Of a DNA stretch of 64,000 bases, positions 37,585 through 47,486 are shown piece by piece (position 1 is the first letter of the stretch; every line of letters starts with the position of its first letter). Location of the stretch: NCBI RefSeq assembly GCF_018619335.1, contig NZ_JAHHDX010000045.1, positions 1 to 64,000 on the forward strand, written 5' to 3'. A program made the translations under genes and the position numbers. The stretch comes from Alteromonas sp. ALT199. GTDB taxonomy: Bacteria; Pseudomonadota; Gammaproteobacteria; Enterobacterales; Alteromonadaceae. The notes under the pieces are model-generated. The model had not been told where the DNA came from and ran no database searches. It saw nothing but the letters and a program-made list of their open reading frames with translations.

Positions 37585-38715
37585 CTACCGCATTTCGGTT
37601 TGAACGCAACTGCTCATATCATCAATATTGATACTTTTGCTAGATATATTGGCTGCGGCAACAGCTTGGGGCATACCGTAAACTACACAGGAATCTTGAT
37701 CTTGCGCCCAAATAGTCGCGCCTTTATCTTTGAGTAGACGACAACCCTCTCTACCGTCAGCCCCCATGCCCGTTAAGATGATACCAAGCACATCTCCCCC
37801 GTAAACTGCAGCGAGCGACTTAAACGTTAAATCTACACTTGGTTTATAACTCACTTTATCAGCTTGACTTGCGTCTACAATGGAAATTCGCTTGTCACTA
37901 CCGATAGATTCAAGCAGCATTTGCTTACCACCGGGCGCGAGGTAGGCGTGTCCACGCTTTACAATATCGCCATGCTCTGCTTCCTTCACTTTGATTTTGC
38001 AATTGCTGTCTAAACGCTGTGCAAATGCGGTAGTAAAGGTTCCAGGCATGTGCTGTACAAGTAAAATCGGATAAGAAAATTCTGCAGGTAGCGCGCAGAG
38101 CACTTTTTGAAGTGCAACGGGCCCCCCCGTAGATGCTCCAATAGCTAAACACTTATACTGTTTACCCGTTGCTCTTACGGACGAAACGGTAGGTTGTTTT
38201 GCAGCGTCTTTATGCCCAGAAAGTAAACTAGATGTTTTGAAAAAAGCTTGTTTAGGCGCGTTTTCGGGAAGTTTTCTAGCCTCTACTGTGCGAAAAGAAG
38301 GGCGCTTCAAGCCCAACCCTCTTCGCGCTATTAATCTCACTTTAGTACAAAGTAACCGCGAAGCGTCTTTTCTGTCTTGGGCTATATCTTCGAATTTCTT
38401 TGGCAAAAAGTCGAGCGCGCCAGCTTCTAGCGCATCCAACGTGGCCTGCGCGCCGTGATGCGTTAACGAAGAAAACATCAAAATAGGTGTGGGACGTTTG
38501 TCCATGATGGCCTTAACGGCTGAAATACCATCCATAACGGGCATTTCAACGTCCATGGTTATCACATCTGGTTTGAGTACTTCAGCTTTCTCTAATGCAT
38601 CACGCCCATTTCTCGCTTCACCAACAACTTCAAGTTCTCTATCACCGTCGAGTATTTCTCTTACTCGGCGTCGATAAAAGGTCGAGTCGTCCACAACTAG
38701 GACTTTAAAGACCAT
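37585..38715 (-). CDS. cheB: Chemotaxis methylesterase/deamidase CheB
   Basis: Response regulator (376 residues) that removes methyl groups from chemoreceptors during adaptation. The receiver domain has phospho-acceptor D55 (VITMDVEMP). The C-terminal esterase carries the Ser in IGASTGGP, His in VQHMP and Asp in TGMGADGREG. A linker of about 55 residues joins them. No cheR is present in the window. Confidence 0.96.
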   Translation of the reverse strand: MVFKVLVVDDSTFYRRRVREILDGDRELEVVGEARNGRDALEKAEVLKPDVITMDVEMPVMDGISAVKAIMDKRPTPILMFSSLTHHGAQATLDALEAGALDFLPKKFEDIAQDRKDASRLLCTKVRLIARRGLGLKRPSFRTVEARKLPENAPKQAFFKTSSLLSGHKDAAKQPTVSSVRATGKQYKCLAIGASTGGPVALQKVLCALPAEFSYPILLVQHMPGTFTTAFAQRLDSNCKIKVKEAEHGDIVKRGHAYLAPGGKQMLLESIGSDKRISIVDASQADKVSYKPSVDLTFKSLAAVYGGDVLGIILTGMGADGREGCRLLKDKGATIWAQDQDSCVVYGMPQAVAAANISSKSINIDDMSSCVQTEMR

Positions 38716-38743
38716 GGATTATCATTCCTATGAATTCATCGCC

Positions 38744-40969
38744 TTACTTAATGGATTTACGCGCGTACCGTTTTAGCAGGCTCGGAATATCTAAAATTAG
38801 TGCAATTCCACCATCTGACGTAATCGTTGCCCCCGCCATACCGGCCGTACCCTGCAACAATGCATCTAGCGGTTTAATTACCACTTCTTCTTGACCTATC
38901 AGCGCGTCTACTACGAAACCAACCTGTTGTGTACCAATTTGTACAACAACCACGTGCCCCTTTTCTCTATTGATGTTTTTAGGGCCACGAATTAGCCATT
39001 CGCCAAGGAAGAACAATGGAATTGCTTTTGAACGAACTATCATTGTTAGTTGGCCATCGACCGTATTGGTCTTTTTGATGTCCATGTTTATTATTTCGTT
39101 CACCGCACCCAATGGTAACGCAAAGGTCTGTTTTCCTACAACAATCATTAATGTTGGTAGAATCGCTAGCGTCAATGGTACTTTAATATCTAGTCGCGTG
39201 CCTTTCCCTAAATGCGAATCGATATTAATCGTGCCGTTGAGTTGGTTAATTTTGGTTTTAACCACATCCATACCCACACCACGACCAGAAATATCGCTAA
39301 TTTCGGTCTTAGTAGAAAAGCCTGGTGCAAATATAAGGTTGAACGCTTCTACGTCAGACATACGCGCAGCTGCATCTGCATCCAGAACACCACGGCTAAT
39401 AGCAATTTCTTTTAGCTTTTCCGCATCCATTCCCTTACCATCATCTTCGATAGTAAGCAGGATATGATCACCTTCTTGAGACGCTGAAAGCTGGACCGTA
39501 CCCATGCGAGGCTTGCCTACCGCTGCACGGTCATCAGGCATTTCTATCCCGTGGTCAACGGAGTTTCTCACCAAATGCACAAGCGGGTCAGCTAGTGCTT
39601 CAACGAGGTTTTTATCTAAATCGGTTTCTTCACCAACAAGCTCTAGAGTAATTTCTTTCTTTAAGCTTCTAGCTAAGTCACGAACAACGCGAGGGAATCG
39701 GCCGAAAACCTTTTTGATGGGCTGCATACGGGTTTTCATTACCGCACCTTGCAAGTCCCCGGTCACTACGTCCAAATTAGCAATAGCTTTTGACATGCTT
39801 TCGTCGTTGCTATTAATACCTAAGCTAATAAGCCTATTTCTAACTAAAACTAACTCGCCCACCATGTTCATGATTTGATCTAGGCGTTTGGTGTCTACAC
39901 GTACTGTTGTCTCAGCAGGAGGAGCCGCTGGCGTCGCTTTCTTATCATCTTTCTTAGGCGTAGCTTTTGGCGCAGCTGGTGCGCTTGCTTTAGCAGGGCT
40001 TGCAGCACTAGGAGTAGGCGTGGCTTTAGTGTCACCTGACGCAGCTTGCTTTGCTTTTTGAACCGCTTCGGTCGCTGCTTTATCTACAGGAGGTTCAGGA
40101 GCTTTTGCAACAGCACCTTGTTTAGTGGGCCCTTGACCAGAACCATGCAGTTGATCGAGCAAAGCTTCAAATTCATCATCGCTTATTTCTTCATCACCTG
40201 AACCACTCGCAGGTTCAGATGTCGGCGCAGGTGCCACGACGCTTTTCTCTTCACCCCCGAACTTACCTTTTCCATGCAAGTCGTCCAGCAGTGCTTCGAA
40301 TTCGTCATCAGTAATATCATCGCTATCTGAAGAGGATGCTTGCGCAGCAGTTTTAGTTGGTTCACTTTTAGGTGAAGCTGTCTGCCCTGGGGCACTAGAA
40401 CCATGAAGCTCATCAAGAAGTGCTTCAAATTCATCTTCAGAAATTTCATCTATACCACCGCTACTGTCACTTGTACTTGGTGCTTGTGCAGCAGGTTCGT
40501 CCACGACTAATTCTGGTTCTTCAACTACGGGGTCTGGCGCTGGCGCGCTCTGTTCACCAAAAATATTTTCATCTGGAGACTCTGGGCGACTGAGTTTGTG
40601 TAACACTTCGACTAAATTCGCATCTGCAGGCTCTAATGGTTGACTAGCTTTCACTCGTTCAAACATTTCAACCACTACATCAGTGGCCTGCAAAATGATA
40701 TCCATTAGTTCAGGTGTTAGCGTCCGTTGACCGTTGCGCATGACGTCAAAAACGTTTTCTGCACCGTGACAAATTTCAACTAACTCAGTAAGAGAAAGGA
40801 AGCCAGCTCCCCCTTTTACTGTGTGATAGCCACGGAATATTGCGTTTAGCAAGTCCGCGTCTTCAGGATTGTTCTCAAGATCAACGAGCTGTTCTTGTAA
40901 TTGTTCAAGTATCTCTCCAGCCTCAACTAGAAAGTCCTGTAATATATCCTCGTCAACATCAAACGACAT
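38744..40969 (-). CDS. cheA: Chemotaxis histidine kinase CheA
   Basis: Kinase (741 residues) that phosphorylates CheY and CheB. The HPt domain carries H49 (YHTVKGGAGF). From about 130 to 355 there is no CheY-binding P2 domain; instead an acidic/Pro-Ala region holds three repeats of DEFEALLDxLHG (173-190, 217-233, 260-276). Dimerisation, ATPase (LVRNSVDHGIEMP, GRGVGMDVV) and CheW-like P5 domains follow. In Vibrio the equivalent region is the LID segment that binds ParP/ParC, which are encoded next to it here. Confidence 0.97.
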   Translation of the reverse strand: MSFDVDEDILQDFLVEAGEILEQLQEQLVDLENNPEDADLLNAIFRGYHTVKGGAGFLSLTELVEICHGAENVFDVMRNGQRTLTPELMDIILQATDVVVEMFERVKASQPLEPADANLVEVLHKLSRPESPDENIFGEQSAPAPDPVVEEPELVVDEPAAQAPSTSDSSGGIDEISEDEFEALLDELHGSSAPGQTASPKSEPTKTAAQASSSDSDDITDDEFEALLDDLHGKGKFGGEEKSVVAPAPTSEPASGSGDEEISDDEFEALLDQLHGSGQGPTKQGAVAKAPEPPVDKAATEAVQKAKQAASGDTKATPTPSAASPAKASAPAAPKATPKKDDKKATPAAPPAETTVRVDTKRLDQIMNMVGELVLVRNRLISLGINSNDESMSKAIANLDVVTGDLQGAVMKTRMQPIKKVFGRFPRVVRDLARSLKKEITLELVGEETDLDKNLVEALADPLVHLVRNSVDHGIEMPDDRAAVGKPRMGTVQLSASQEGDHILLTIEDDGKGMDAEKLKEIAISRGVLDADAAARMSDVEAFNLIFAPGFSTKTEISDISGRGVGMDVVKTKINQLNGTINIDSHLGKGTRLDIKVPLTLAILPTLMIVVGKQTFALPLGAVNEIINMDIKKTNTVDGQLTMIVRSKAIPLFFLGEWLIRGPKNINREKGHVVVVQIGTQQVGFVVDALIGQEEVVIKPLDALLQGTAGMAGATITSDGGIALILDIPSLLKRYARKSIK
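40142..40453 (-). repeat. Three-copy coding repeat in cheA
   Basis: The repeats at 40400-40453, 40271-40321 and 40142-40192 each encode an acidic motif with DEFEALLD-x-LHG, spaced by 26-27 residues of Ser/Pro/Ala-rich linker. Core residues are nearly invariant while linkers differ, which points to selection on a docking motif. Confidence 0.85.
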
Positions 40970-40981
40970 GCGCCCGCTCCC

Positions 40982-41737
40982 CTAAAAACCTAAGCTAGAC
41001 AAAAGGTCATCTACATCATCTTGACCTGAAACGACATCATCACGTTTATCAGCGTCAATGATTGGACCTTCCGCCTCTACACCATCAACCTTATCGGCCT
41101 TATCGCTAGATGGTTTAGTTTGTTCTACACCGTCACGTTCACCAAACATGGTAAGCATGTTTACAAGGTTCTCTTCTACCTCTTTAACGAGGTCGATAAC
41201 GCGACGAATAACCTGCCCCGTCAAGTCTTGATAACCTTGAGCCATCAAAACTTCGGTGAGCAATTGTGTAAGTTTAGCTGATTGAAGCGAACCGTCTTCC
41301 AACAATTCGTCTAAGTCTGCACATAAAACCTTGAATTCACCCAGTTCAATTTGGCGGTTCATCAGTTTTTTCCACTCCGGCATTACCTTTTCGATCCGCT
41401 CCGATAGCATTTCGGCTATCGGCATGCTTGCCTCGACGGCATCCATAGTAGTATTAGCAGCTTTTTCAGTTTCTTCAATTACGTAGGTAAGGCGGGTCTG
41501 AGCATCCGGAATATCATCTGTAGCTAGATTTTTGATGCGGTCGTCTATTTGGAAATTATTCAACGCGTCGTGGAGTTGACGCGTCAACTTTCCTACTTCA
41601 GCAAACAACTCAACGTTTTCTTTCATTGAGACGGCTTCAAGTAGTGCGTTAGCTGAAGTCTTGTCGCCTTCTTCAAGAAAAGCGACAAGCTGTTTTGCTT
41701 CTTCTAACGATATTGGAACGTTTACATTCGTTGACAT
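40982..41737 (-). CDS. cheZ: Chemotaxis phosphatase CheZ
   Basis: Dephosphorylates CheY-P (251 residues, mostly helical). Catalytic D171 and Q175 lie in YQDLTGQVIRR, and the C-terminal CheY-binding peptide is VDDLLSSLGF. Residues about 210-240 form a low-complexity linker. Between cheA (12 bp) and cheY (34 bp). Confidence 0.96.
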   Translation of the reverse strand: MSTNVNVPISLEEAKQLVAFLEEGDKTSANALLEAVSMKENVELFAEVGKLTRQLHDALNNFQIDDRIKNLATDDIPDAQTRLTYVIEETEKAANTTMDAVEASMPIAEMLSERIEKVMPEWKKLMNRQIELGEFKVLCADLDELLEDGSLQSAKLTQLLTEVLMAQGYQDLTGQVIRRVIDLVKEVEENLVNMLTMFGERDGVEQTKPSSDKADKVDGVEAEGPIIDADKRDDVVSGQDDVDDLLSSLGF

Positions 41738-41771
41738 CCAGTAAACCTCATTTATCTGGTGAGCGTCTGGA

Positions 41772-42155
41772 TCAACCTAAACGTTCGAATATTTTATCTA
41801 GTTTTTCTTTTAGCGTCGCTGCCGTAAACGGTTTAACAACATAGCCGTTTACGCCTGCTTGTGCGGCCGCAACAATTTGTTCCTTCTTCGCTTCTGCAGT
41901 AACCATAAGAACAGGTAAATGCTTAAGCTTATCGTCTGCCCTAATTGCGCGAAGCAAATCGATACCCTGCATCCCAGGCATATTCCAGTCGGTAACAACA
42001 AAGTCGAAATCGCCTTGTTGTAACATAGGTAATGCAGTGCTTCCGTCATCCGCTTCCTGGATATTGGCAAAACCCAAATCTTTAAGCAGGTTTTTGATGA
42101 TTCGTCTCATGGTTGAAAAGTCATCGACCACGAGAATTTTCATGCTTTTGTCCAA
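41772..42155 (-). CDS. cheY: Chemotaxis response regulator CheY
   Basis: Single receiver domain (127 residues) whose phosphorylated form binds FliM/FliN and switches motor rotation. TTG at 42155, with GGAGG 5 nt upstream, gives [23 protein letters not shown] at 42167 lies inside that ribosome site and ATG at 42143 is too far from it. Phospho-acceptor D56, acid pair D11/D12, and the conserved Thr (VTAEAK) and Lys ([10 protein letters not shown]) are present. Confidence 0.96.
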   Translation of the reverse strand: MDKSMKILVVDDFSTMRRIIKNLLKDLGFANIQEADDGSTALPMLQQGDFDFVVTDWNMPGMQGIDLLRAIRADDKLKHLPVLMVTAEAKKEQIVAAAQAGVNGYVVKPFTAATLKEKLDKIFERLG

Positions 42156-42191
42156 AATAGCCTCCACTGAGGGGTTAATTGTTATTAATTT

Positions 42192-42923
42192 CTATTCTTC
42201 GTCAGCTTGCCACGACTTCATTCGTGATTTGAGTTTTAACATGGCTTGACTATGAATTTGACTGACTCTCGACTCACTTACGTCAAGAACTTCACCAATT
42301 TCTCTTAAGTTTAGTTCTTCATCGTAATAAAGTGAAAGTACAATCGCTTCTCGCTCTGGTAATGTCGTAATTGCATGGGCTAGCGCTTTTTGAAAAGCGC
42401 CCTGCATCAAATCTTCTAACGGTGCGTCACTGCCTCTACTTTGTTCGGTAGTGATAACATCTTCCGACACACCTAAATCTTCAATACCTACCAGCTTTCC
42501 AGCATTAACCTCATTAAGCATTTGGTGATAGTCCTGCAAGCTTACGTTCAGCTTGTCAGCAATATCAGAATCTCGTGCATCTCGCCCTGTCTCGCCCTCT
42601 ACTTGAGAAATCGCTTCTGTTATAGCGCGACCGTTCCGATGAACGGAACGTGGCGTCCAATCGCCTTTACGTATTTCATCAAGCATAGCACCGCGAATAC
42701 GGATGCCTGCAAAAGTTTCAAAACTCGCGCCTTTAGAGCCGTCAAAGTTCCGTGCGGCTTCAAGTAAACCAATCATGCCTGATTGAATAAGATCATCGAC
42801 AAGTACACTTGCAGGCAGTCGTGCAATCAAATGATGCGCAATACGCTTAACCAGAGGCGCATGTCTCTCGACTAACTGCGATTTATCTGTTTGTTGTTGA
42901 TAAGCGGCTGCCTTGCTGTTCAA
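42192..42923 (-). CDS. fliA: RNA polymerase sigma factor FliA (sigma-28)
   Basis: Sigma factor (243 residues) for late flagellar and chemotaxis genes. Region 2 (LVDDLIQSGMIGLLEAARNFDGSKGASFETFAGIRIRGAMLDEIR) and region 4 (LREIGEVLDVSESRVSQIHSQAMLKL) are typical. Its start overlaps the flhG stop by 4 bp. Confidence 0.97.
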   Translation of the reverse strand: MNSKAAAYQQQTDKSQLVERHAPLVKRIAHHLIARLPASVLVDDLIQSGMIGLLEAARNFDGSKGASFETFAGIRIRGAMLDEIRKGDWTPRSVHRNGRAITEAISQVEGETGRDARDSDIADKLNVSLQDYHQMLNEVNAGKLVGIEDLGVSEDVITTEQSRGSDAPLEDLMQGAFQKALAHAITTLPEREAIVLSLYYDEELNLREIGEVLDVSESRVSQIHSQAMLKLKSRMKSWQADEE

Positions 42924-43786
42924 CGCTGACTTCCTACGGCTTTTTCTGCAACTAATTGTTCAATGAAAAACTCTAAATGACCACCAGGCTGAGCTGGAAT
43001 AGGCCAAGTAAGCGCTCTGCTTGCTAGCTTTGTTATCGCTACAGCTGCTGGTGAGCCCGGAAAGGCATCAACAATGGCTGTTTGCTTGCGAACCGCTTTA
43101 CGAATATTTTCATCAAATGGTACGGTTGCGACTAATTCTAGTGCAACATCGAGAAAACGCCCTGTCACTTTGCTCAATTTGCTAAATAATTCCTGCCCTT
43201 CTCGCACATCGCGAACCATATTGGCCACAACTTTAAAGCGAAAAACACCGTGTTCGCGGTTGAGAATTTTTATAAGAGCGTAAGCATCTGTTAGCGACGT
43301 TGGCTCATCACAAACAACAACCATGATATCTTGAGATGCTTTAGAAAAGCTCAACACCATATCTGAAATGCCAGCAGCGGTGTCGACAATTAACACGTCT
43401 ATTTGAGAACGCAACTCACTGAACGCTCTAATCAGGCCAGCGTGTTGCGTTGGCGAAAGTTCTGCCATCGACTGCGTACCTGATGTGGCAGGCGCAATCT
43501 TGATGCCGTGGGGGCCGGTCACTAAAACCTCATCTAACGTGCATTCACCAGAAAGCACATGAGATAAGTTCTTCTCAACCCGCAGACCTAACATCACGTC
43601 TACGTTAGCTAGGCCAAGATCCGCATCAAGAACCATTACACGCTTACCTTGCTTCGCCATAGCGATAGCAGTGTTAAGTGTAATATTTGTTTTACCTACG
43701 CCACCTTTACCACCGGTGACGGCGATTACTTTGATTAACCGTGATTGCTTCATTTTTCTTAAGCTACTCGCTTGATCGTCAATCAT
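42920..43786 (-). CDS. flhG: Flagellar number regulator FlhG (FleN, MinD-like ATPase)
   Basis: P-loop ATPase (288 residues) that limits polar flagellum number, usually by restraining FlhF and the master activator. The Walker A GGKGGVGKTN has K27 and K32, and VMVLDADLGLANVDVMLGL is the MinD/FleN signature. Another start at Met12 is possible. Overlaps fliA by 4 bp and follows flhF by 5 bp. Confidence 0.95.
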   Translation of the reverse strand: MIDDQASSLRKMKQSRLIKVIAVTGGKGGVGKTNITLNTAIAMAKQGKRVMVLDADLGLANVDVMLGLRVEKNLSHVLSGECTLDEVLVTGPHGIKIAPATSGTQSMAELSPTQHAGLIRAFSELRSQIDVLIVDTAAGISDMVLSFSKASQDIMVVVCDEPTSLTDAYALIKILNREHGVFRFKVVANMVRDVREGQELFSKLSKVTGRFLDVALELVATVPFDENIRKAVRKQTAIVDAFPGSPAAVAITKLASRALTWPIPAQPGGHLEFFIEQLVAEKAVGSQR

Positions 43787-43791
43787 ACTGC

Positions 43792-45192
43792 TTATGCTGT
43801 TTTAATTGCGTTGTTACTACTAGTATGATTCAAACCGTACTTTTTATAAAGCTTTGCAGCAGCGGAAACTAAAGATTTCGCCTCTGCAATCTTAATGTCT
43901 TCAGGTACTTTTTGACCATCGGTGACATAACTAACCGGCAGTTGGTATTCAACCGCTGCACTAAGTACCTCTCCTAGAGAGTAGCACTCATCTAACTTTG
44001 TGAAAATACAGCCACTTAGTTCAATATCATCATACGCTTGAATGATTCTCTGCAATGCAGGATATTGCGTATTGGCTTGAGCTACCAAATATTTTTTAAC
44101 TTTTGGCATTTGGCCATTGTCGAATTGCTTAATTTGCTTAATTAATCGACTATCGCGCTGACTAAAGCCTGCTGTATCTATCAATACTAGTCGCTTATGA
44201 CGAAGTTGAAATAATAAATCTGCAAGTTCTTCACTAGTTTGCGCTTTTCGAACTGTACAGCCAATAATTTTTCCGTATGTTGCTAGCTGCTCATAGGCTG
44301 CAATTCTATACGTATCAATGGTTATCATAGCCACCGATTCAGCGCCGTATTTCTGCGCGTAGCGGGCAGCTAACTTGGCAACCGTGGTCGTTTTACCCGT
44401 ACCGGTAGGCCCTACTAATGCAACAGCGCCTTGTGCAGTAAGTATATCGTTTCCTGTTACATTTATGCGATTAGCCAATAGGTTAAGAAGATATACCCAT
44501 GCGTCGCGTTCGTTGTATTGAGTGGGTGTGTAACTAATAAGCTGGTTTGCTAATGTACTACTTAGCCCCATACCGGTTAATCGCGTAACTAGATATTGAT
44601 GAACAGGTTTTTGACGCTTAGTCTTTGCTTCCATCAAGTCAGCCACTTGATACTGTAGTACATCGCGAAGCGAAGCTAACTCTTCTTTTATTTGAGCAAG
44701 CTCTGCCGATTGCGATTCAGGCGTATCGCCCATGCTCGACGCTTGATGTTCTGGAAAAGTCGGTTGTTGAAGGTTATCTTGTACAGACGATTGAGTTTCT
44801 ATATCGTCGATAAACGACTCTGAAAAATCTAGATGTGATGCAATTTCGTTAGCATGTTTGGCATTTGCTGAAATAGGTTGTGCAGAATCTGCTGCTTGCC
44901 TATTTCCACCGTGCTGTTTTTCTAGCAATGCCTTTAAACTGTCAGGGCCATCGTCGCCAATAATCTCGCTTAAGCTAGGTACAGCCTTTTGGCCAGGTGT
45001 TTTAGCAGCGGCTTGTGGAGAAGGCTTAGGCGTGAAAAGCTTAGCTTCCGGCTCTTTGTCGTAGGCCGCTACAAGCTCGATGCCGTCAGCAACTTTGCGA
45101 TTTGACATGATCACAGCATCACTGCCCAACTCAGCTTTAACTTGGCTTAGCGCCTCACGCATATCTTTGCCGAAGAAACGTCTAATTTTCAT
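43792..45192 (-). CDS. flhF: Flagellar biosynthesis GTPase FlhF
   Basis: SRP-type GTPase (466 residues) that marks the pole for flagellum assembly. ATG 45192 with GGAGAGG 6 nt upstream gives MKIRRFFGKDMREALSQVK, the normal N-terminus; an upstream in-frame GTG is rejected. A variable basic/acidic region precedes the NG domain with G1 GPTGTGKT at about 261-268 and G3 LIDTAG. Confidence 0.96.
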   Translation of the reverse strand: MKIRRFFGKDMREALSQVKAELGSDAVIMSNRKVADGIELVAAYDKEPEAKLFTPKPSPQAAAKTPGQKAVPSLSEIIGDDGPDSLKALLEKQHGGNRQAADSAQPISANAKHANEIASHLDFSESFIDDIETQSSVQDNLQQPTFPEHQASSMGDTPESQSAELAQIKEELASLRDVLQYQVADLMEAKTKRQKPVHQYLVTRLTGMGLSSTLANQLISYTPTQYNERDAWVYLLNLLANRINVTGNDILTAQGAVALVGPTGTGKTTTVAKLAARYAQKYGAESVAMITIDTYRIAAYEQLATYGKIIGCTVRKAQTSEELADLLFQLRHKRLVLIDTAGFSQRDSRLIKQIKQFDNGQMPKVKKYLVAQANTQYPALQRIIQAYDDIELSGCIFTKLDECYSLGEVLSAAVEYQLPVSYVTDGQKVPEDIKIAEAKSLVSAAAKLYKKYGLNHTSSNNAIKTA

Positions 45193-45221
45193 TGCAACCT
45201 CTCCAATCACCCAGTGTCAGA

Positions 45222-47321
45222 TTATTGACCGACCGAACTGACTATTTTTATTTGTTTGTCGTCAGGCACTTCTTGGTATGAAAGAACATGCAGCCCAACA
45301 ACAGAATACTTTAAGAAGCGAGACAGAACGGGTCGTAGCATGCCTGAGGTAAGGAGTACTGCAGGTTCTCCTTCTAACTCTTGCTGCTGACTGGCTTGCT
45401 GCAATGATTTTTGCAGCTTGTCTGCCAAGCCTGGTTCGATACCAGCGCCATCTTCGCCACCTGCTTGAAGTGACTGGTGCAACATCTGTTCCAACTCTGG
45501 CGCCAAGGTTATGACAGGTATCTCTTTTGTTCCTTGAGTAATCTCTTGAACGATAAGACGCTTTAGGGCAATACGAACTGCAGATACCAGAACATCTGGG
45601 TCTTGGCTTCGAGTGCCGTATTCACTAAGGGTTTGAACAATAGTACGCATGTCGCGAATAGGCACGCCTTCAAACAGTAAGGTTTGCAACACTTTCACTA
45701 TCGTACTTAGAGGAAGGATATCCGGCACTAAGCCTTCAACCAATTTGGGGTGCTGTTTCGCCAGCATGTCCAGAAGCTGTTGCGCTTCTTCGTGCCCTAA
45801 CAATTGATAAGCGTTGTTAGCGAGCAGCTGGCTTAAATGAGTTGCCACAACCGTAGCCGCATCTACTACTGTATAACCGAGAGTTTGTGCATGCTCACGC
45901 TTGTTAGGTTTAATCCAAACAGCGTCCAAGCCAAACGCAGGGTCTTTAGTCGCCCGCCCTTCTAGTTTACCAAACACCTGTCCTGGATTAATGGCAAGCT
46001 CTTCGTCGTGACTAATAACAGAATCGCCAATGGTTACGCCTAGCATTGCAATGGTATAAGTGTTGGGCTCTAAATCTAAATTGTCACGAATGTGTACCGG
46101 CGGAACAAGGAAACCAAGCTCTTGCGATAGTTTTTTACGCACGCCTTTAATGCGCGTCAACAGCTCACCACCTTGCGATTTATCAACAAGAGGTATTAAG
46201 CGGTAGCCCACTTCCAGCCCAATTGTATCTACCTGTTGAACATCATCCCAACCGAGCTCTTTAACTTCAGGGGCCACGGTTTCATCTTTCATTACATTAT
46301 CTGGTACTTGAGGCTCTGCGGCTTTTTTCTTCGCCTGAACCGACTGCCAATAAGCAAAGCCTGCAATTAAAAATGAAAAGCCTAAGAACGCGACATGAGG
46401 CATGCCTGGGATAATACCCATAACAAACAGAACGCCAGACGCAATATAAAGCGCTTGATTGTTGCCAAGTTGCCCGCGGATCTCTTTTCCCATTTCCTGG
46501 GTTTCGTTTTCACGTGTAACGATAATGGCTGTCGCTACGGAAAGAAGAAGCGATGGTATTTGCGCAACTAGACCGTCGCCGATAGTCAAAATTGTATAAA
46601 TTTCTATGGCGTTTCCGAATGAAAGGCCGTGCTGGATCATGCCTATAAATAACCCGCCAACAATATTGATAAGCATAATGAAAAGACCGGCGACCGCATC
46701 ACCTTTTACAAACTTTGACGCACCGTCCATCGACCCATAAAAGTCGGCTTCTGCGGTAATCTCTTCGCGGCGTTGTCTCGCTTGGTCTTGATCTATATAC
46801 CCAGCATTAAGGTCTGCATCAATAGCCATTTGCTTGCCAGGCATTGCATCCAATGTAAAGCGAGCACTTACTTCAGATATTCGTCCTGCACCTGCAGTAA
46901 CCACTTTGAAGTTGATGATAAGGAGAATTGCGAAGACAACAATACCCACGGCATAGTTACCGCCAATAACTACCGCACCGAAGGCTTCAATGACTTTACC
47001 TGCTGCGTCGCCGCCTTCATGACCATATAGCAATACGACGCGAGTTGAGGCGACATTGAGTGCGAGTCGTAAAACCGTCGCTATTAATAGCACCAGAGGA
47101 AATATACCGAAATCGACAGGCTTTTGAGTTAATACCGCTACCAAAATAATGACGAGGGATAAAGCAATGTTAAAACTAAACAAAACGTCGAGTAAAAACG
47201 GCGGCATGGGAAGAATTACCATGCCCATGATTGCCAGAAGAACAATAGGCGCGCCTAAACCACTGGTGAAATTTTGCAGCTGATTTTTATCGAATCGCTG
47301 AAGATAACCGGATAACTGCAT
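45222..47321 (-). CDS. flhA: Flagellar type III export gate protein FlhA
   Basis: Inner-membrane export component (699 residues). Eight transmembrane helices lie in the first ~330 residues (MVILPMPPFLLDVLFSFNIALSLVIILVAV and on), with the conserved cytoplasmic FHIPEP segment (RFTLDAMPGKQMAIDADLNAG). The C-terminal cytoplasmic domain forms the nonameric ring. A sigma-54 element lies 56 bp upstream. Confidence 0.97.
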   Translation of the reverse strand: MQLSGYLQRFDKNQLQNFTSGLGAPIVLLAIMGMVILPMPPFLLDVLFSFNIALSLVIILVAVLTQKPVDFGIFPLVLLIATVLRLALNVASTRVVLLYGHEGGDAAGKVIEAFGAVVIGGNYAVGIVVFAILLIINFKVVTAGAGRISEVSARFTLDAMPGKQMAIDADLNAGYIDQDQARQRREEITAEADFYGSMDGASKFVKGDAVAGLFIMLINIVGGLFIGMIQHGLSFGNAIEIYTILTIGDGLVAQIPSLLLSVATAIIVTRENETQEMGKEIRGQLGNNQALYIASGVLFVMGIIPGMPHVAFLGFSFLIAGFAYWQSVQAKKKAAEPQVPDNVMKDETVAPEVKELGWDDVQQVDTIGLEVGYRLIPLVDKSQGGELLTRIKGVRKKLSQELGFLVPPVHIRDNLDLEPNTYTIAMLGVTIGDSVISHDEELAINPGQVFGKLEGRATKDPAFGLDAVWIKPNKREHAQTLGYTVVDAATVVATHLSQLLANNAYQLLGHEEAQQLLDMLAKQHPKLVEGLVPDILPLSTIVKVLQTLLFEGVPIRDMRTIVQTLSEYGTRSQDPDVLVSAVRIALKRLIVQEITQGTKEIPVITLAPELEQMLHQSLQAGGEDGAGIEPGLADKLQKSLQQASQQQELEGEPAVLLTSGMLRPVLSRFLKYSVVGLHVLSYQEVPDDKQIKIVSSVGQ

Positions 47322-47376
47322 GGTTGGGGGTCTCTCTATCAGAAAATTGACGCTTTATAGGAATCTTCAAGAGCGT

Positions 47377-47392
47377 TTCAACTAACGTGCCA
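47377..47392 (-). promoter_or_regulatory. Sigma-54 promoter of flhA
   Basis: Minus strand TGGCACG-N4-TTGAA has a perfect -24 box and a -12 box differing only at the last C. Spacing GG-N10-G is exact. It would start transcription about 45 nt before flhA, in the 165-bp gap after flhB. Confidence 0.78.
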
Positions 47393-47486
47393 GCTTTATA
47401 TAAAAAGGATAAAGATTCCCGTATTCAGTCCTGAGGTATCGTTAACACTATGACGAATAAAGGCAAACCAACAGTAGGAGTGTCAC

